The notes beneath the pieces were generated by a model, which ran no database searches, was not told the DNA's origin, and was given only the letters and a program-made list of their open reading frames with translations. From contig NZ_QCZK02000025.1 in assembly GCF_003347595.2 (NCBI RefSeq), positions 1 to 60,820 of the forward strand: a stretch of DNA of 60,820 nucleotides, in the 5' to 3' direction. A program made the translations under genes and the position numbers. Shown piece by piece: positions 33,254 to 42,353 of this stretch. Source of the DNA: Botryobacter ruber. Lineage in GTDB: Bacteria; Bacteroidota; Bacteroidia; Cytophagales; Hymenobacteraceae. Position 1 is the first letter of the stretch. The number at the start of each line of letters is the position of its first letter.

Positions 33254-33754
33254 ATGGCAAACAACCCCATCTCTCCACCTCCAAAAGAAAAAATTACCCT
33301 CAGCATCAATGGAACGGAACAGCAGCTCGAAGTGGCGGTGTGGACGTCCATTCTCGACCTGCTGCGCGAGTACCTGCACCTGACCGGTACCAAGAAAGGC
33401 TGCGACCACGGCCAGTGCGGCGCCTGCACGGTGCTGCTCGACGGCAAGCGCATCAACTCCTGCCTTACGCTGGCCGTGATGCATGACGGTTCCGAGATCA
33501 CGACCATCGAAGGCCTGGCAGGCAAAGGAGAACTGCACCCGGTGCAGCAGGCTTTCATCGAGCACGACGCTTTTCAGTGCGGCTACTGCACCCCCGGCCA
33601 AATCTGCTCTGCCATCGGGCTTATCAACGAGGGCAAAGCGAAAACAACTGACGATATCCGCGATTTGATGAGCGGGAACATCTGTCGCTGCGGGGCCTAT
33701 GTGAACATTGTAAACGTGGTGCAGGAAGCGCTGGAAAGGAGCAAAGCCCAATGA
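33254..33754 (+). CDS. paoA: Aldehyde/xanthine-type oxidoreductase, [2Fe-2S] subunit (PaoA/YagT type)
   Basis: 166 residues. A ferredoxin-like domain with 'GCDHGQCGACTVLLDG' and a later Cys (INSC) is followed by the helical domain with 'CGYCTPGQI' and 'CRCGAYVNI', the eight cysteines of two [2Fe-2S] clusters. It passes electrons from the molybdenum site to FAD. Unlike E. coli PaoA I see no twin-arginine signal, so the complex is probably cytoplasmic. It overlaps the next gene by 4 bases (ATGA), the first of three coupled genes. The symbol reflects similarity in arrangement, not a proven substrate. Confidence 0.88.
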   Translation: MANNPISPPPKEKITLSINGTEQQLEVAVWTSILDLLREYLHLTGTKKGCDHGQCGACTVLLDGKRINSCLTLAVMHDGSEITTIEGLAGKGELHPVQQAFIEHDAFQCGYCTPGQICSAIGLINEGKAKTTDDIRDLMSGNICRCGAYVNIVNVVQEALERSKAQ

Positions 33755-34746
33755 GAAGCTTTACCTACGCCCGCGCCAAAGACGCTGCCGATGCCGTCAA
33801 CGAAATCGCGCTGCACAAGGAAGCCCGGTTCATAGCTGGCGGCACGAACCTGCTCGACCTGATGAAGATCGACGTGATGCACCCGGCGCACCTCGTGGAC
33901 ATTACCCGCACCAGCCTGGATACAGTAGAGGCTACGGCTTCAGGAGGCTTGAAACTTGGCGCCCTCGTCACCAACGCCGACACGGCCTACCACCCGGAAG
34001 TAGAGCAGCGTTACCCCTTGCTGGCACATGCCATCCTGGCCGGGGCATCAGCACAAATCCGCAACAAGGCCACCGACGGCGGAAACCTGCTGCAACGCAC
34101 CCGCTGCTATTACTTTTACGACCTCGCCACCCCCTGCAACAAACGCGAACCCGGTTCCGGCTGCGCTGCCATTAACGGCTTCAACCGCATCCACGCCATC
34201 CTGGGCACAAGCGAGCAGTGTATTGCCACGCATCCTTCGGATATGGCTGTTGCCCTGGCGGCCCTCGATGCCGCAGTACATGTAACCGGTCCAGGTGGGG
34301 AAAGAACAATGAAGGTTACCGATTTCCACCGGCTGCCGGGCGACACGCCGCACCTGGATACCAACCTGAAAGAAGAGGAGCTGATTACCGCCATCGAACT
34401 GCCTGCCAAAGGCTTTTCCTCCCATTATAGTTACCTGAAAGTGCGTGACCGGGCATCTTATGCCTTTGCGCTGGTGTCGGTGGCGGTGGGGCTGGAACTG
34501 GAGGAAAACACCATCAAGGAGGCGCGCATCGCCCTGGGCGGCGTAGCCCACAAGCCCTGGCGAGTGCCGGAGGCAGAGGCACTGCTGAAAGACCAGCCCG
34601 CCACCACCGAAAACTTTCGGAAAGCAGCAGAGGCAGTGGTGGCAGGTGCAAAAGGCTTCGGGCACAACACATTTAAGATTGAACTGGCGAAGCGCTCCGT
34701 GGTGCGCGCTTTGCAAACAGCTAAAGAAAGGGAGGCAGCGGCATGA
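33751..34746 (+). CDS. paoB: FAD-binding subunit of the molybdenum oxidoreductase (PaoB/YagS type)
   Basis: 331 residues. FAD-binding motifs 'FIAGGTNLLDLMK' and 'ASAQIRNKATDGGNLLQRTRCYYF' are present. A Cys-rich stretch (TRCYYFYDLATPCNKREPGSGCAA and a later EQCIATHPSD) matches the extra [4Fe-4S] site of PaoB-like subunits. The end 'AAEAVVAGAKGFGHNTFKIELAK' is the usual C-terminal CO-dehydrogenase flavoprotein segment. The DNA coding for AEAVVAGAK (34624-34653) also matches the dispersed GTGGTGGCAGGTGCA repeat, perhaps by chance. Overlaps the next gene by 4 bases. Confidence 0.9.
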   Translation: MRSFTYARAKDAADAVNEIALHKEARFIAGGTNLLDLMKIDVMHPAHLVDITRTSLDTVEATASGGLKLGALVTNADTAYHPEVEQRYPLLAHAILAGASAQIRNKATDGGNLLQRTRCYYFYDLATPCNKREPGSGCAAINGFNRIHAILGTSEQCIATHPSDMAVALAALDAAVHVTGPGGERTMKVTDFHRLPGDTPHLDTNLKEEELITAIELPAKGFSSHYSYLKVRDRASYAFALVSVAVGLELEENTIKEARIALGGVAHKPWRVPEAEALLKDQPATTENFRKAAEAVVAGAKGFGHNTFKIELAKRSVVRALQTAKEREAAA

Positions 34747-36962
34747 AAACCGAACGGACAGGCAGAGAAACGAACCGCGTTGACGGGCGCGCCAAGGTAA
34801 CCGGCGAAGCAAAATACGCCGCTGAATTCACAACGCCCGGGCTTTTGCATGGGGTGGTGGTATCCGCCGAAATAGCCCGTGGCAAAGTCACGAAACTAGA
34901 TATCAGCGAGGCCATGCAGCTGGAAGGGGTGGTGCAGGTATTTACGCACGAGAACAGGCCGCAAACCGCCTGGTTCGACAAAAGCTACCAGGACGACGAC
35001 TCGCCACCCGGTTCGCCATTCCGCCCGCTCTACGACAACGAAATCCAGTTCAGCCAGCAGCCCATCGCGCTCGTGGTAGCCGAAACGTTTGAAGCAGCAC
35101 GGTATGGCGCCTTGCTCGTGAAAGCCGAATACGAAGAAGCGCCCCAAAGCACCGACCTGCACGCCAACCGCGAGCAGGCCTTTGTGCCCGACAAATACAA
35201 ATCACAGCCTCCGCCGGAGGAGCGGGGCAATGTGGAGGCCGCTTTTGCCGGTGCAGCAGCCAAGGTAGATGAGGAATATTTTCACCCCTCGGAGCACCAC
35301 AACCCCATGGAGATGCACGCCTCGGTGGCCATTTGGGAGGAAGACGGAACGCTGACGGTGTATGACAAGATCCAGGGCGTGATGAACAGCCGGAAGTACA
35401 TTTCGCAGATATTCGGCCTGTCGGAGCAGGAGGTGCGGGTGGTTTCGCCGTTTGTAGGAGGCGCCTTTGGCTCGGGGTTGCGGCCCCAGTACCAGCTCTT
35501 CCTGGCCGTGATGGCGGCGCTCGAACTGAAGCGGCCGGTAAAAGTGATGCTCACGCGGCAACAGATGTTCTCCTTCGGCCACCGCCCCGCCACCATCCAG
35601 CACCTGCAGGTAGGAGCTTCCACTGACGGAACCCTGGAGGCATTCCGGCACGAGGTGTATGGCGAAACGTCTCGCTTCGAAGACTATGCCGAAAACGTGC
35701 TCGTATGGCAGAACGTGCTGTACAGGTGCGCGAACGTTGCCTACGCCTATAAACTCATCGGCCTGGACGTGTACACGCCCCTCGATATGCGGGCGCCCGG
35801 AGGTGCCACGGGTATGTTTGCCCTGGAAACAGCCCTCGACGAACTGGCCCTAGCTGCCGGTATCGACCCGGTGGCGCTGCGCCTGCAGAACTACACCGAA
35901 AAGGACCAGAACACCAACAAGCCTTTTTCAAGCAAAGAGCTGCGTGCATGTTACCGGCAGGGGGCTGCAAAGTTCGGATGGGAAAAGCGGAACCCTGCCC
36001 CACGGTCCATGCGCGAGGGGCACGACCTGGTAGGTTGGGGCATGGCAACCGGTGCCTGGGAAGCCAAGCAGAAAGAAGTTTCCGCCAAAGCCCTGCTTTC
36101 CGTGGACGGCAAACTAACTGTCAGCAGCGCCACCGCCGACATCGGTACCGGCACCTACACCGTGATGACGCAACTGGCTGCCGAAGCGCTGGGACTGCCA
36201 CTGGCGGATGTCAACTTCAAATTAGGTGATTCCTTTCTGCCGGAAGCGCCACTGGAGGGTGGCTCCAGTACGGTATCGTCGGTGGGTTCTGCGGTTAAAA
36301 TGGCCTGCGCAGCAGTGGGGGAGAAGCTGCTGAAATATTCCCGGAAACTGGAAAACTCCCCCTTCGCCACCGCCAGCCTGGACGAAGTATTGTTCGAGGA
36401 CAGGCAACTGAAGCTGAAAAGCGATCCTTCAAAAGCCTTTGCCATTACAGAAATTATGCGGCAGCGGGAGTTGCCGTTTATAGAGGAGGAGGTAACCTCG
36501 AAACCGGTTTCGGGGCAGGAAGAATATTCGCCTTACGCGCATTCCGCTGTTTTTGTGGAGGTGAAAGTAGACGAAGACCTGGGCACCATTAAGGTAACGC
36601 GTGTGGTAAGCGCTGTGGCAGGAGGCCGCATCATCAATCCCAAAACCGCCCGAAGCCAGATACTGGGCGGTGTGGTCTGGGGCATCGGGATGGCGCTGGA
36701 GGAGGAGTCGTTCATGGACGCCAACGTGGGCCGCTTCATCAACCACGACCTGGCGGAATACCATGTGCCGGTAAATGCCGACATTCACGACATTGAAGTA
36801 ATTTTTGTGGAGGAACAAGACGAACACGTGAACCGGATTGGTGCCAAAGGCCTGGGCGAAATAGGCGTAGTCGGCGTGGCAGCGGCTATCTCAAACGCCG
36901 TGTACCACGCCACCGGCAAACGCATCCGGAGTCTGCCGATTACGCTGGATAAATTGCTCTGA
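34743..36962 (+). CDS. paoC: Molybdopterin-binding catalytic subunit (PaoC/YagR type)
   Basis: 739 residues. The N-terminal domain (about 10-120, 'RVDGRAKVTGEAKYAAEF') is followed by the large cofactor-binding region with 'FVGGAFGSGL', 'DMRAPGGATGMFALE' and 'GGSSTVSSVGSAVKMA'. The C-terminal 'GAKGLGEIGVVG' holds the Glu that acts as base in hydroxylation by the xanthine-oxidase family. Length fits PaoC, the aldehyde oxidoreductase subunit. It needs the molybdenum cofactor, whose synthesis genes are not in the window. The physiological aldehyde or purine is unknown. Confidence 0.9.
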   Translation: MKTERTGRETNRVDGRAKVTGEAKYAAEFTTPGLLHGVVVSAEIARGKVTKLDISEAMQLEGVVQVFTHENRPQTAWFDKSYQDDDSPPGSPFRPLYDNEIQFSQQPIALVVAETFEAARYGALLVKAEYEEAPQSTDLHANREQAFVPDKYKSQPPPEERGNVEAAFAGAAAKVDEEYFHPSEHHNPMEMHASVAIWEEDGTLTVYDKIQGVMNSRKYISQIFGLSEQEVRVVSPFVGGAFGSGLRPQYQLFLAVMAALELKRPVKVMLTRQQMFSFGHRPATIQHLQVGASTDGTLEAFRHEVYGETSRFEDYAENVLVWQNVLYRCANVAYAYKLIGLDVYTPLDMRAPGGATGMFALETALDELALAAGIDPVALRLQNYTEKDQNTNKPFSSKELRACYRQGAAKFGWEKRNPAPRSMREGHDLVGWGMATGAWEAKQKEVSAKALLSVDGKLTVSSATADIGTGTYTVMTQLAAEALGLPLADVNFKLGDSFLPEAPLEGGSSTVSSVGSAVKMACAAVGEKLLKYSRKLENSPFATASLDEVLFEDRQLKLKSDPSKAFAITEIMRQRELPFIEEEVTSKPVSGQEEYSPYAHSAVFVEVKVDEDLGTIKVTRVVSAVAGGRIINPKTARSQILGGVVWGIGMALEEESFMDANVGRFINHDLAEYHVPVNADIHDIEVIFVEEQDEHVNRIGAKGLGEIGVVGVAAAISNAVYHATGKRIRSLPITLDKLL

Positions 36963-36965
36963 AGT

Positions 36966-37001
36966 AAAAGCCCGTAAAGCAGCAGTGTTTTACGGGCTTT
37001 T
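36966..37001 (+). terminator. Terminator of the paoABC operon
   Basis: AAAAGCCCGTAAA pairs with TTTACGGGCTTTT around a 10-base loop. Confidence 0.85.
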
Positions 37002-37048
37002 AAGTTAGCATCTCAGGTCAGCCAACCACGTTTTCAGCAAGTCTTTTA

Positions 37049-37084
37049 GGAGCAGAGGCTGTGGTGGCAGGAGCAGCAGCATTT
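37049..37084 (+). repeat. Dispersed repeat copy between paoC and the MFS gene
   Basis: GGAGCAGAGGCTGTGGTGGC then AGGAGCAGCAGCATTT. It lies after the paoC terminator and 18 bases from the end of the convergent MFS gene. Confidence 0.7.
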
Positions 37085-37101
37085 TCGGCTCTCTGAAAAG
37101 C

Positions 37102-38265
37102 CTACCCAAACGACCTGATCCTGGAAGCAATCAGGGACACGCAAAGTCCCAGCACGGCAATGATTGCGAACGAGATGCGCAGGCTGCTGGCGCCCGCTAC
37201 CAGCCCGATGAGGGGCGGGCCCAGCAGGAAGCCCACAAACCCAATGGTAGACACAGTAGCCAGGGCCACGCCCGGCGCCATCACCTTCGACCTGCCGGCA
37301 GCACTGTATACCAATGGCACCACAGCCGACACGCCTGCGCCCACCAGCAGGAAACCGGCAATGGCCGTCAGCAGGTTGGGAAACACGACCGCAATGGTTA
37401 AGCCGGAGGCCATCAGGATGCCATTCAACTGCAGCATCCGCCGGATGCCGATGCGGCTCGTTACATAATCTGCCACAAACCTGCCGGTAGCCATGGTGCA
37501 CATAAAGGCGGTGTAGCCGGCGCCAATCCAGGCCTTCTCCGCCTTCACCACTTTCTTGAAATAAACCCCGCTCCAGTCGAACATGGCGCCTTCACAAACC
37601 AGGCAGCAGAATGCCAGCACGCCCAGGCTGACCAGGTACCGGTCGGGTTTAGCAAAAAGCGGCTGCCGGGTAGCAGCGTTCGACTCTTCGTGGAGCACGT
37701 AGCGGGCGCATAAGGCTACGCCTACAAAAACAAACCCCATGATAACGAGGAAGTGCCACTGCGGGAGAATGGCTTTGCCGATCATGAAGGTACCAATGGC
37801 GGCGCCCACAAACCCGGCCAGGCTCCAGAGGCCGTGCAGCGAGGCCATAATGGGTTTGCGGTATAGCTTTTCGACACCCACCGCCTGTGTATTAACTGCT
37901 ATGTTGATCAGGTTGCTGGCGATACCGAAAATGAACAGCGCCGCAAGCAACTGGAGTACGTTCCAGGCCAGGCTTATGAACAGGAGCGAAACGGGGTATA
38001 CCAGCGCTGCCGGCACAACAACCCGGTGGCTGCCGGCCCGCGCAATCAGCCAGCCGGCAAAAGGAAGCGACAGGATCTGCCCCAGGGGCAGCGCGAACAG
38101 CACCATGCCCAGTTCGGTTTCGGTGAGCCCCAGTTGTTGCTGTATGGTAGGAATCCGGGAGCCCCAGCTGGCAAAACAAAGTCCCTGCAGAAAGAAAAAG
38201 CTTCCTACAGCCAGCCTGTGCGCTCTCCTGGAAGGAATAGTAGTCGGGGAAATAAAAGCAAGCAT
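37102..38265 (-). CDS. Major facilitator superfamily transporter
   Basis: 387 residues with about 12 hydrophobic segments. The first loop has 'GSRIPTIQQQLGLTETELGMVLFALPLGQILSLP', and the 'FAGWLIARAGSHR' loop after helix 2 is the MFS signature. The protein resembles the YbjJ/sugar-type branch of MFS. No substrate can be named from the sequence. Single gene; its start is followed upstream by 600 bases without a gene. Confidence 0.85.
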   Translation of the reverse strand: MLAFISPTTIPSRRAHRLAVGSFFFLQGLCFASWGSRIPTIQQQLGLTETELGMVLFALPLGQILSLPFAGWLIARAGSHRVVVPAALVYPVSLLFISLAWNVLQLLAALFIFGIASNLINIAVNTQAVGVEKLYRKPIMASLHGLWSLAGFVGAAIGTFMIGKAILPQWHFLVIMGFVFVGVALCARYVLHEESNAATRQPLFAKPDRYLVSLGVLAFCCLVCEGAMFDWSGVYFKKVVKAEKAWIGAGYTAFMCTMATGRFVADYVTSRIGIRRMLQLNGILMASGLTIAVVFPNLLTAIAGFLLVGAGVSAVVPLVYSAAGRSKVMAPGVALATVSTIGFVGFLLGPPLIGLVAGASSLRISFAIIAVLGLCVSLIASRIRSFG

Positions 38266-38866
38266 GAAGTTGGTAACAGGAAAAGTATGATTGAAAGTTT
38301 AGGTGATGATGATGAGCTGGCGGTGTAGCAGTACAGAAGCCGCGCCATTTTGCCCCCCAGCTACAGGGGATGGAAACGCCCTGTCGAAAAAATCGGAAAC
38401 AGCGTGAATGAAGGAGATGGCTACATGTGAATTTCGGAAAATGCCGCAATATCGGACATTGTAACGGAAATAAAAACAATGTTTGATCTGCTGCTGCGTT
38501 TCTTCAACGGATGCCTGCAACTGCCTTTGCAAACAAACCTGCTGATTGGCTGTTTGTTAGGGTGTGCGGCAGGAGCTGATTTGTTACCAACCTCGCATCA
38601 GTTTGCGGGGAGCAGTGGTTGTGGTGGCAGGTGCTGAAGAAAAAAATCAAACAGGAAAATACTTATAACGCAACTAGTAGTCATTCTGCTCAAAGTTTTG
38701 TAAGTTAGGTTTTTACAGGCAGGCTGTGCACTGGTCTGTCTTCTACAGAATCTTCGGTAAATACGTATTTTTTTCTGATTCAGAAAATATCATCCGGGTT
38801 TTCCCGTATGTTTGGTTTGAGCACTTTTTTGGTTGAGCACATTTATTAATTTTAGTTACGTGTAAA
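38266..38866. other. 600-base gap with a dispersed repeat and small hairpins
   Basis: It holds a dispersed repeat copy (38609-38646, GGTTGTGGTGGCAGGTGCTG core), a TTTTCTGATTCAGAAAA hairpin (about 38770-38786) and a direct pair GGTTTGAGCAC / GGTTGAGCAC (38814-38824, 38831-38840) just before the next small gene. No reading frame is convincing. Confidence 0.6.
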
Positions 38867-39148
38867 ATGGAGAGTAGAAGCGCTAAAAAAGCTATTCGGG
38901 ATATATTGCATATCAGACTAAGCGAGGAGCAATCGCAGGAGCTATACCATAAAATCTGTAGATTCCTGGTAGAGAAAGACGAAAAAGCCTATATAAACCT
39001 GTTGCGGTTAAAGTATTCCCTGTTAAATGATTACATGGATAATGACGTTTGCGATTACTTTATCATGGAATACCTGCTGGATAAAATGGAGAAGGAACAT
39101 TCCCTGATTCTTTCGGCCATGTCGTATCTGGTGGTGTACAAATCGTAG
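38867..39148 (+). CDS. Small helical protein, unknown
   Basis: 93 residues, no signal or membrane segment; almost entirely helical, with Leu/Tyr-rich heptads ('QELYHKICRFLVEKDEKAYINLLRLKYSLL'). I do not recognise a family. ATG start, codon use like its neighbours, its own upstream region with repeated GAGCAC boxes. It stands alone between the MFS and GH13 genes. Existence is probable, function unknown. Confidence 0.55.
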   Translation: MESRSAKKAIRDILHIRLSEEQSQELYHKICRFLVEKDEKAYINLLRLKYSLLNDYMDNDVCDYFIMEYLLDKMEKEHSLILSAMSYLVVYKS

Positions 39149-39346
39149 TCAGGTAAATCTTCAGTTGCTCAGGCAGCCTTTGCCTTACGGATGAGCAATT
39201 CCAATTTCAAAAATACATCAGATAAATTTTTCCGGAAGCGGGCGTGCGGGAGCAAGCAGTAGATGGCTACCATACGCCTCCTGTCTTGATGCGCAGCTCC
39301 CGGTTGTTGACGGATTAGAAGGTGTTCAGCTGAAACACACTTCTGT

Positions 39347-40966
39347 CTATGCTTCCAGTTTTATTACAAGTCCCTCATCTTTTTTAACCTCGATGCTGTT
39401 TCGGACGGTTGTGCCCGCCCTGCCGGGTGTGGTGGCCAGTTTGATCTCGCCTGAAAAGGAAAAGTTTTCCTTTGAGAAGCTGCAGGGTTTGTCGCTCAGG
39501 TTCAGCACCACCAGGTAGCGCTGTTCGTCGGTTTCGCGGATGTAGGAAAGCAGTTGCTTGTCGGAGTAAACCGGCCGGTAGCGTCCTGCATGCAGCGCCT
39601 GTTCCTGCTGGCGCAGCCTGATGAGTTTTTTATAAAGCGACAACAGGCTGTTTTCATCCTCCTCCTGGGCTTTTACGTTATGTTGCCTGGCATTTTCGGC
39701 CATCCGGAGCCAGGGCATGCCGCTTGTAAAACCGGCATGTTCGCTCTCGTCCCACTGCATGGGGGTGCGGTAGGGGTCGCGGCTGAGGTCCTTATCGGGC
39801 ATGTGGAGCCCCTGCGGGTCCTGTACTTCGTCTTTGGGGATGGACACGTCCTGCATGCCTATTTCGTCGCCGTAGTACAGGGTGGGGGTGCCCCGGAGGG
39901 TGAGCAGCAGCATGGCCGCCACGCGCGCCTGTGCTTCGCCTACTTTGGTGGCCATGCGCGACTGGTCGTGGTTGCCGATCACCCAGTTGGGCCAGCTGTT
40001 GTTCGGCAGCGCGCCCTCGTACTCGTCTATGGATGTCGCAATTTTTTTCGGGTCCCAGGGCATGGTCAGCAGCATGAAGTTGAAAGGCAGGTGGGCGCCT
40101 TCGTTGTCGTCGCCATAGTAATTCACCAGCTGGTGGATGGGCAGGTAAATTTCGCCGATCAGCACCCGTTCCTCGTATTTATCGAGCATGTCCCGCATCA
40201 GCGCTACAATATCGTGCACTTCGGGCTGGTCGGTGGAGTAAACGGGCAGCAGCTGGTTGTAGGTGGGCTGTTCCGGTTTGTAGTCGGCATTTTCGGGGTT
40301 GTCGCGCAGGTACTCGTCTTTGATGAGGTGCCACATCACATCTACCCGGAAACCGTCCACGCCTTTGTCGAGCCAGAACTGCATTTCTTTCAGCACCGCC
40401 TGGTGCACTTCGGGGTTGCGCCAGTTCAGGTCGGGCTGTTCTTTCAGGAAGGCGTGGTAATAGTACTGCTTTGTTTTTTCGTCCCACTCCCAGGCGCTGC
40501 CGCCAAACATGGCCATCCAGTTATTGGGCGGTGTGCCATTCTCGCCGGCATCTTCCCAGCAAAACCAGTCGCGCTTCGGGTTATCTTTGGAAGATCTGGA
40601 TTCCTGAAACCATTCGTGCTGGTCGGAGGTGTGGTTGGGCACCTGGTCCAGGACGAGTTTCATGCCCCGCTTGTGGGTTTCTTCGAGCAGCTCGTCAAAG
40701 TCTGACATGGTGCCAAACATCGGATCGACGCTTTTGAAGTCGGAGATATCGTAGCCAAAATCGAGCATCGGCGACTTGTAGAACGGCGTAACCCAGATGA
40801 TGTTCACGCCAAGCGCTTGCAGGTAGTCGAGGCGGTTGATAACGCCCCGCAGGTCGCCGATGCCATCGCCGTTGCTGTCCTGGAACGAGCGGATATACAC
40901 TTCATATACAATCCCTTTTTGCCACCACAACTGCTGGTCCTTCGATTTTTTAGTTTGTCTGCTCAT
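39347..40966 (-). CDS. GH13 alpha-glucosidase / oligosaccharide hydrolase
   Basis: 539 residues. Family 13 regions are clear: 'DQVPNHTS' (107-114), 'GFRVDVMWH' with nucleophile Asp209, 'VLIGEIY' with acid Glu272 and 'VIGNHDQSR' with Asp334. The 'QDSNGDGIGDLRGV' calcium site near the start and the short C-terminal beta domain fit the oligo-1,6-glucosidase/alpha-glucosidase branch. No signal peptide, so cytoplasmic. Trehalose synthase is a less likely alternative because the length is shorter and the insert differs. It is transcribed alone. Confidence 0.88.
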   Translation of the reverse strand: MSRQTKKSKDQQLWWQKGIVYEVYIRSFQDSNGDGIGDLRGVINRLDYLQALGVNIIWVTPFYKSPMLDFGYDISDFKSVDPMFGTMSDFDELLEETHKRGMKLVLDQVPNHTSDQHEWFQESRSSKDNPKRDWFCWEDAGENGTPPNNWMAMFGGSAWEWDEKTKQYYYHAFLKEQPDLNWRNPEVHQAVLKEMQFWLDKGVDGFRVDVMWHLIKDEYLRDNPENADYKPEQPTYNQLLPVYSTDQPEVHDIVALMRDMLDKYEERVLIGEIYLPIHQLVNYYGDDNEGAHLPFNFMLLTMPWDPKKIATSIDEYEGALPNNSWPNWVIGNHDQSRMATKVGEAQARVAAMLLLTLRGTPTLYYGDEIGMQDVSIPKDEVQDPQGLHMPDKDLSRDPYRTPMQWDESEHAGFTSGMPWLRMAENARQHNVKAQEEDENSLLSLYKKLIRLRQQEQALHAGRYRPVYSDKQLLSYIRETDEQRYLVVLNLSDKPCSFSKENFSFSGEIKLATTPGRAGTTVRNSIEVKKDEGLVIKLEA

Positions 40967-41052
40967 CCGATCTAATTCTTATTATCAAGCCTGCGGGCTG
41001 CTACTTTTATAATTTCTTTGCCTCCCAACAAACGGAGTTTCTGCTGTTCAGG

Positions 41053-42150
41053 TTAGTTTTTCCGGAAGAACTGCTTGAGCGTGTTTGAAATTTTTCCAGC
41101 CCATTTCGTGCCCTTTCCGCCGCCTTCCAGCAGGTACGCGTACGGGTCCAGGGCAGGAATGTGCTGCGATACAATGCGCATAATCGCAAACATGGGCTCG
41201 AAGAGGATCATGCCCGGTATTCCCCACAGCAATTCTCCCAGTACAATTGCCACAATCGTGAACAGCGGGTTCAGGTTCAGGCTGGTACCCATGGCGAAAG
41301 GCTCTATCAGGTTGTTGTCGATTACCTGTGCGGCAATCAGGATAATGATGGTTGGGAGGAGCGTGCCGCTGTCGCCGCTGATTATGGTCATCATCAACGG
41401 AAAAATGGCCCCGATATAAGCTCCTATGTAGGGAATAAGCGTAGGCAGCACGGCAATTATGCTCACCAGGATGGCGTTTTTCAGGCCAAGAACAGACAAG
41501 CCGATGCTGTAGAAAACAATCAGGAAAACCATGGAGATAAACCTGCCTGCCAGGTATTGAGCCGATACTTTGGTGATCTGGTGCAGCGTTTCCTTTGCCT
41601 CGGGCCTGCTCTCGTCCGATACCAGTTTCAGCAGGAAATTGACATACCTTTCACGCCGCCACATCAGGAAGAACGTGTAAAGCACGACCAGCACAAAATC
41701 AGCCAGCAGTCCGAAGGTACCGCCCAGGAAGGAGGTCAAAAACTGGTTGGCAGACTGCGAGAGCCCGGAAATTTGTTTCTGTACAAACTCCAGTTGCTGC
41801 TGCGGGGCCACGCCGAAATTCTGTTCGATCCATTGCTGTATGGAGCTTACATACCCCATCAGTTTTGCCTCGATCTGGGGCAGGTCTTCCGACAGGCTGG
41901 CCCCCTGTGCGGCGAGTACCCAGATCACGGCTGCCACCACCAGCAGGAACAGCAGGATACAGACCAGGGTAGACCACACCCGGCCTATGCCCCAGCTTTC
42001 GAGTTTGTCTGCCACAGGCAGCAGCAGCATGGAGAGGATAATGGAAAAAAACAGCGGAATTAAAAAAGGCTGGAAGTAGTATAAGACAACAACAGCAAGT
42101 ATTGCAAGCAGAATAACGGCGTTTACACGGTACAAAGAAACACTCTTCAT
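41053..42150 (-). CDS. AI-2E (PerM-type) family membrane permease
   Basis: 365 residues with about eight hydrophobic segments in the family pattern: two near the start, a long extracytoplasmic loop (about 85-150), then a run of helices with 'LPTLIPYIGAYIGAIFPLMMTII' and 'GELLWGIPGMILFEPMFAIMRI', the conserved C-terminal region. Members include autoinducer-2 exporters and Na+/H+ antiporters, so the substrate cannot be assigned. It lies between the GH13 gene and a large inverted repeat. Confidence 0.85.
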   Translation of the reverse strand: MKSVSLYRVNAVILLAILAVVVLYYFQPFLIPLFFSIILSMLLLPVADKLESWGIGRVWSTLVCILLFLLVVAAVIWVLAAQGASLSEDLPQIEAKLMGYVSSIQQWIEQNFGVAPQQQLEFVQKQISGLSQSANQFLTSFLGGTFGLLADFVLVVLYTFFLMWRRERYVNFLLKLVSDESRPEAKETLHQITKVSAQYLAGRFISMVFLIVFYSIGLSVLGLKNAILVSIIAVLPTLIPYIGAYIGAIFPLMMTIISGDSGTLLPTIIILIAAQVIDNNLIEPFAMGTSLNLNPLFTIVAIVLGELLWGIPGMILFEPMFAIMRIVSQHIPALDPYAYLLEGGGKGTKWAGKISNTLKQFFRKN

Positions 42151-42262
42151 AAGTTACCTTTAGTTATGAGGTAGTACGGAAAGTGCACTTTTAGTTTACA
42201 CCAGCTCAAAAATATTTATCCGGCTACCGGCAAGTGCCCGGCACGAGGTGGAGCGGCAGCGG

Positions 42263-42353
42263 AAAAGCAGCAGCGGCTGTGGTGACAGGAGCAGCAGAAA
42301 AATTAGGCCTGTTTTATTTAGCTGCTCCTGCCACCACAGCCGCTGCTGCTTTT
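42263..42353. repeat. 33-bp inverted repeat built from two dispersed-repeat copies
   Basis: Bases 42263-42295 and 42321-42353 are reverse complements with one mismatch (AAAAGCAGCAGCGGCTGTGG on the left arm), around a 25-base AT-rich loop. Each arm is one copy of the GTGGTGGCAGG(T/A)GCAG family. The right arm reaches the stop codon of the PmoA-family gene, and on the minus strand the hairpin ends in TTTT, so it may act as its terminator. Confidence 0.8.

Noticed and set aside
39554..40705. A 383-residue plus-strand frame opposite the GH13 gene
   Set aside because: The GH13 catalytic motifs on the other strand are complete; the frame has no signal or domain.
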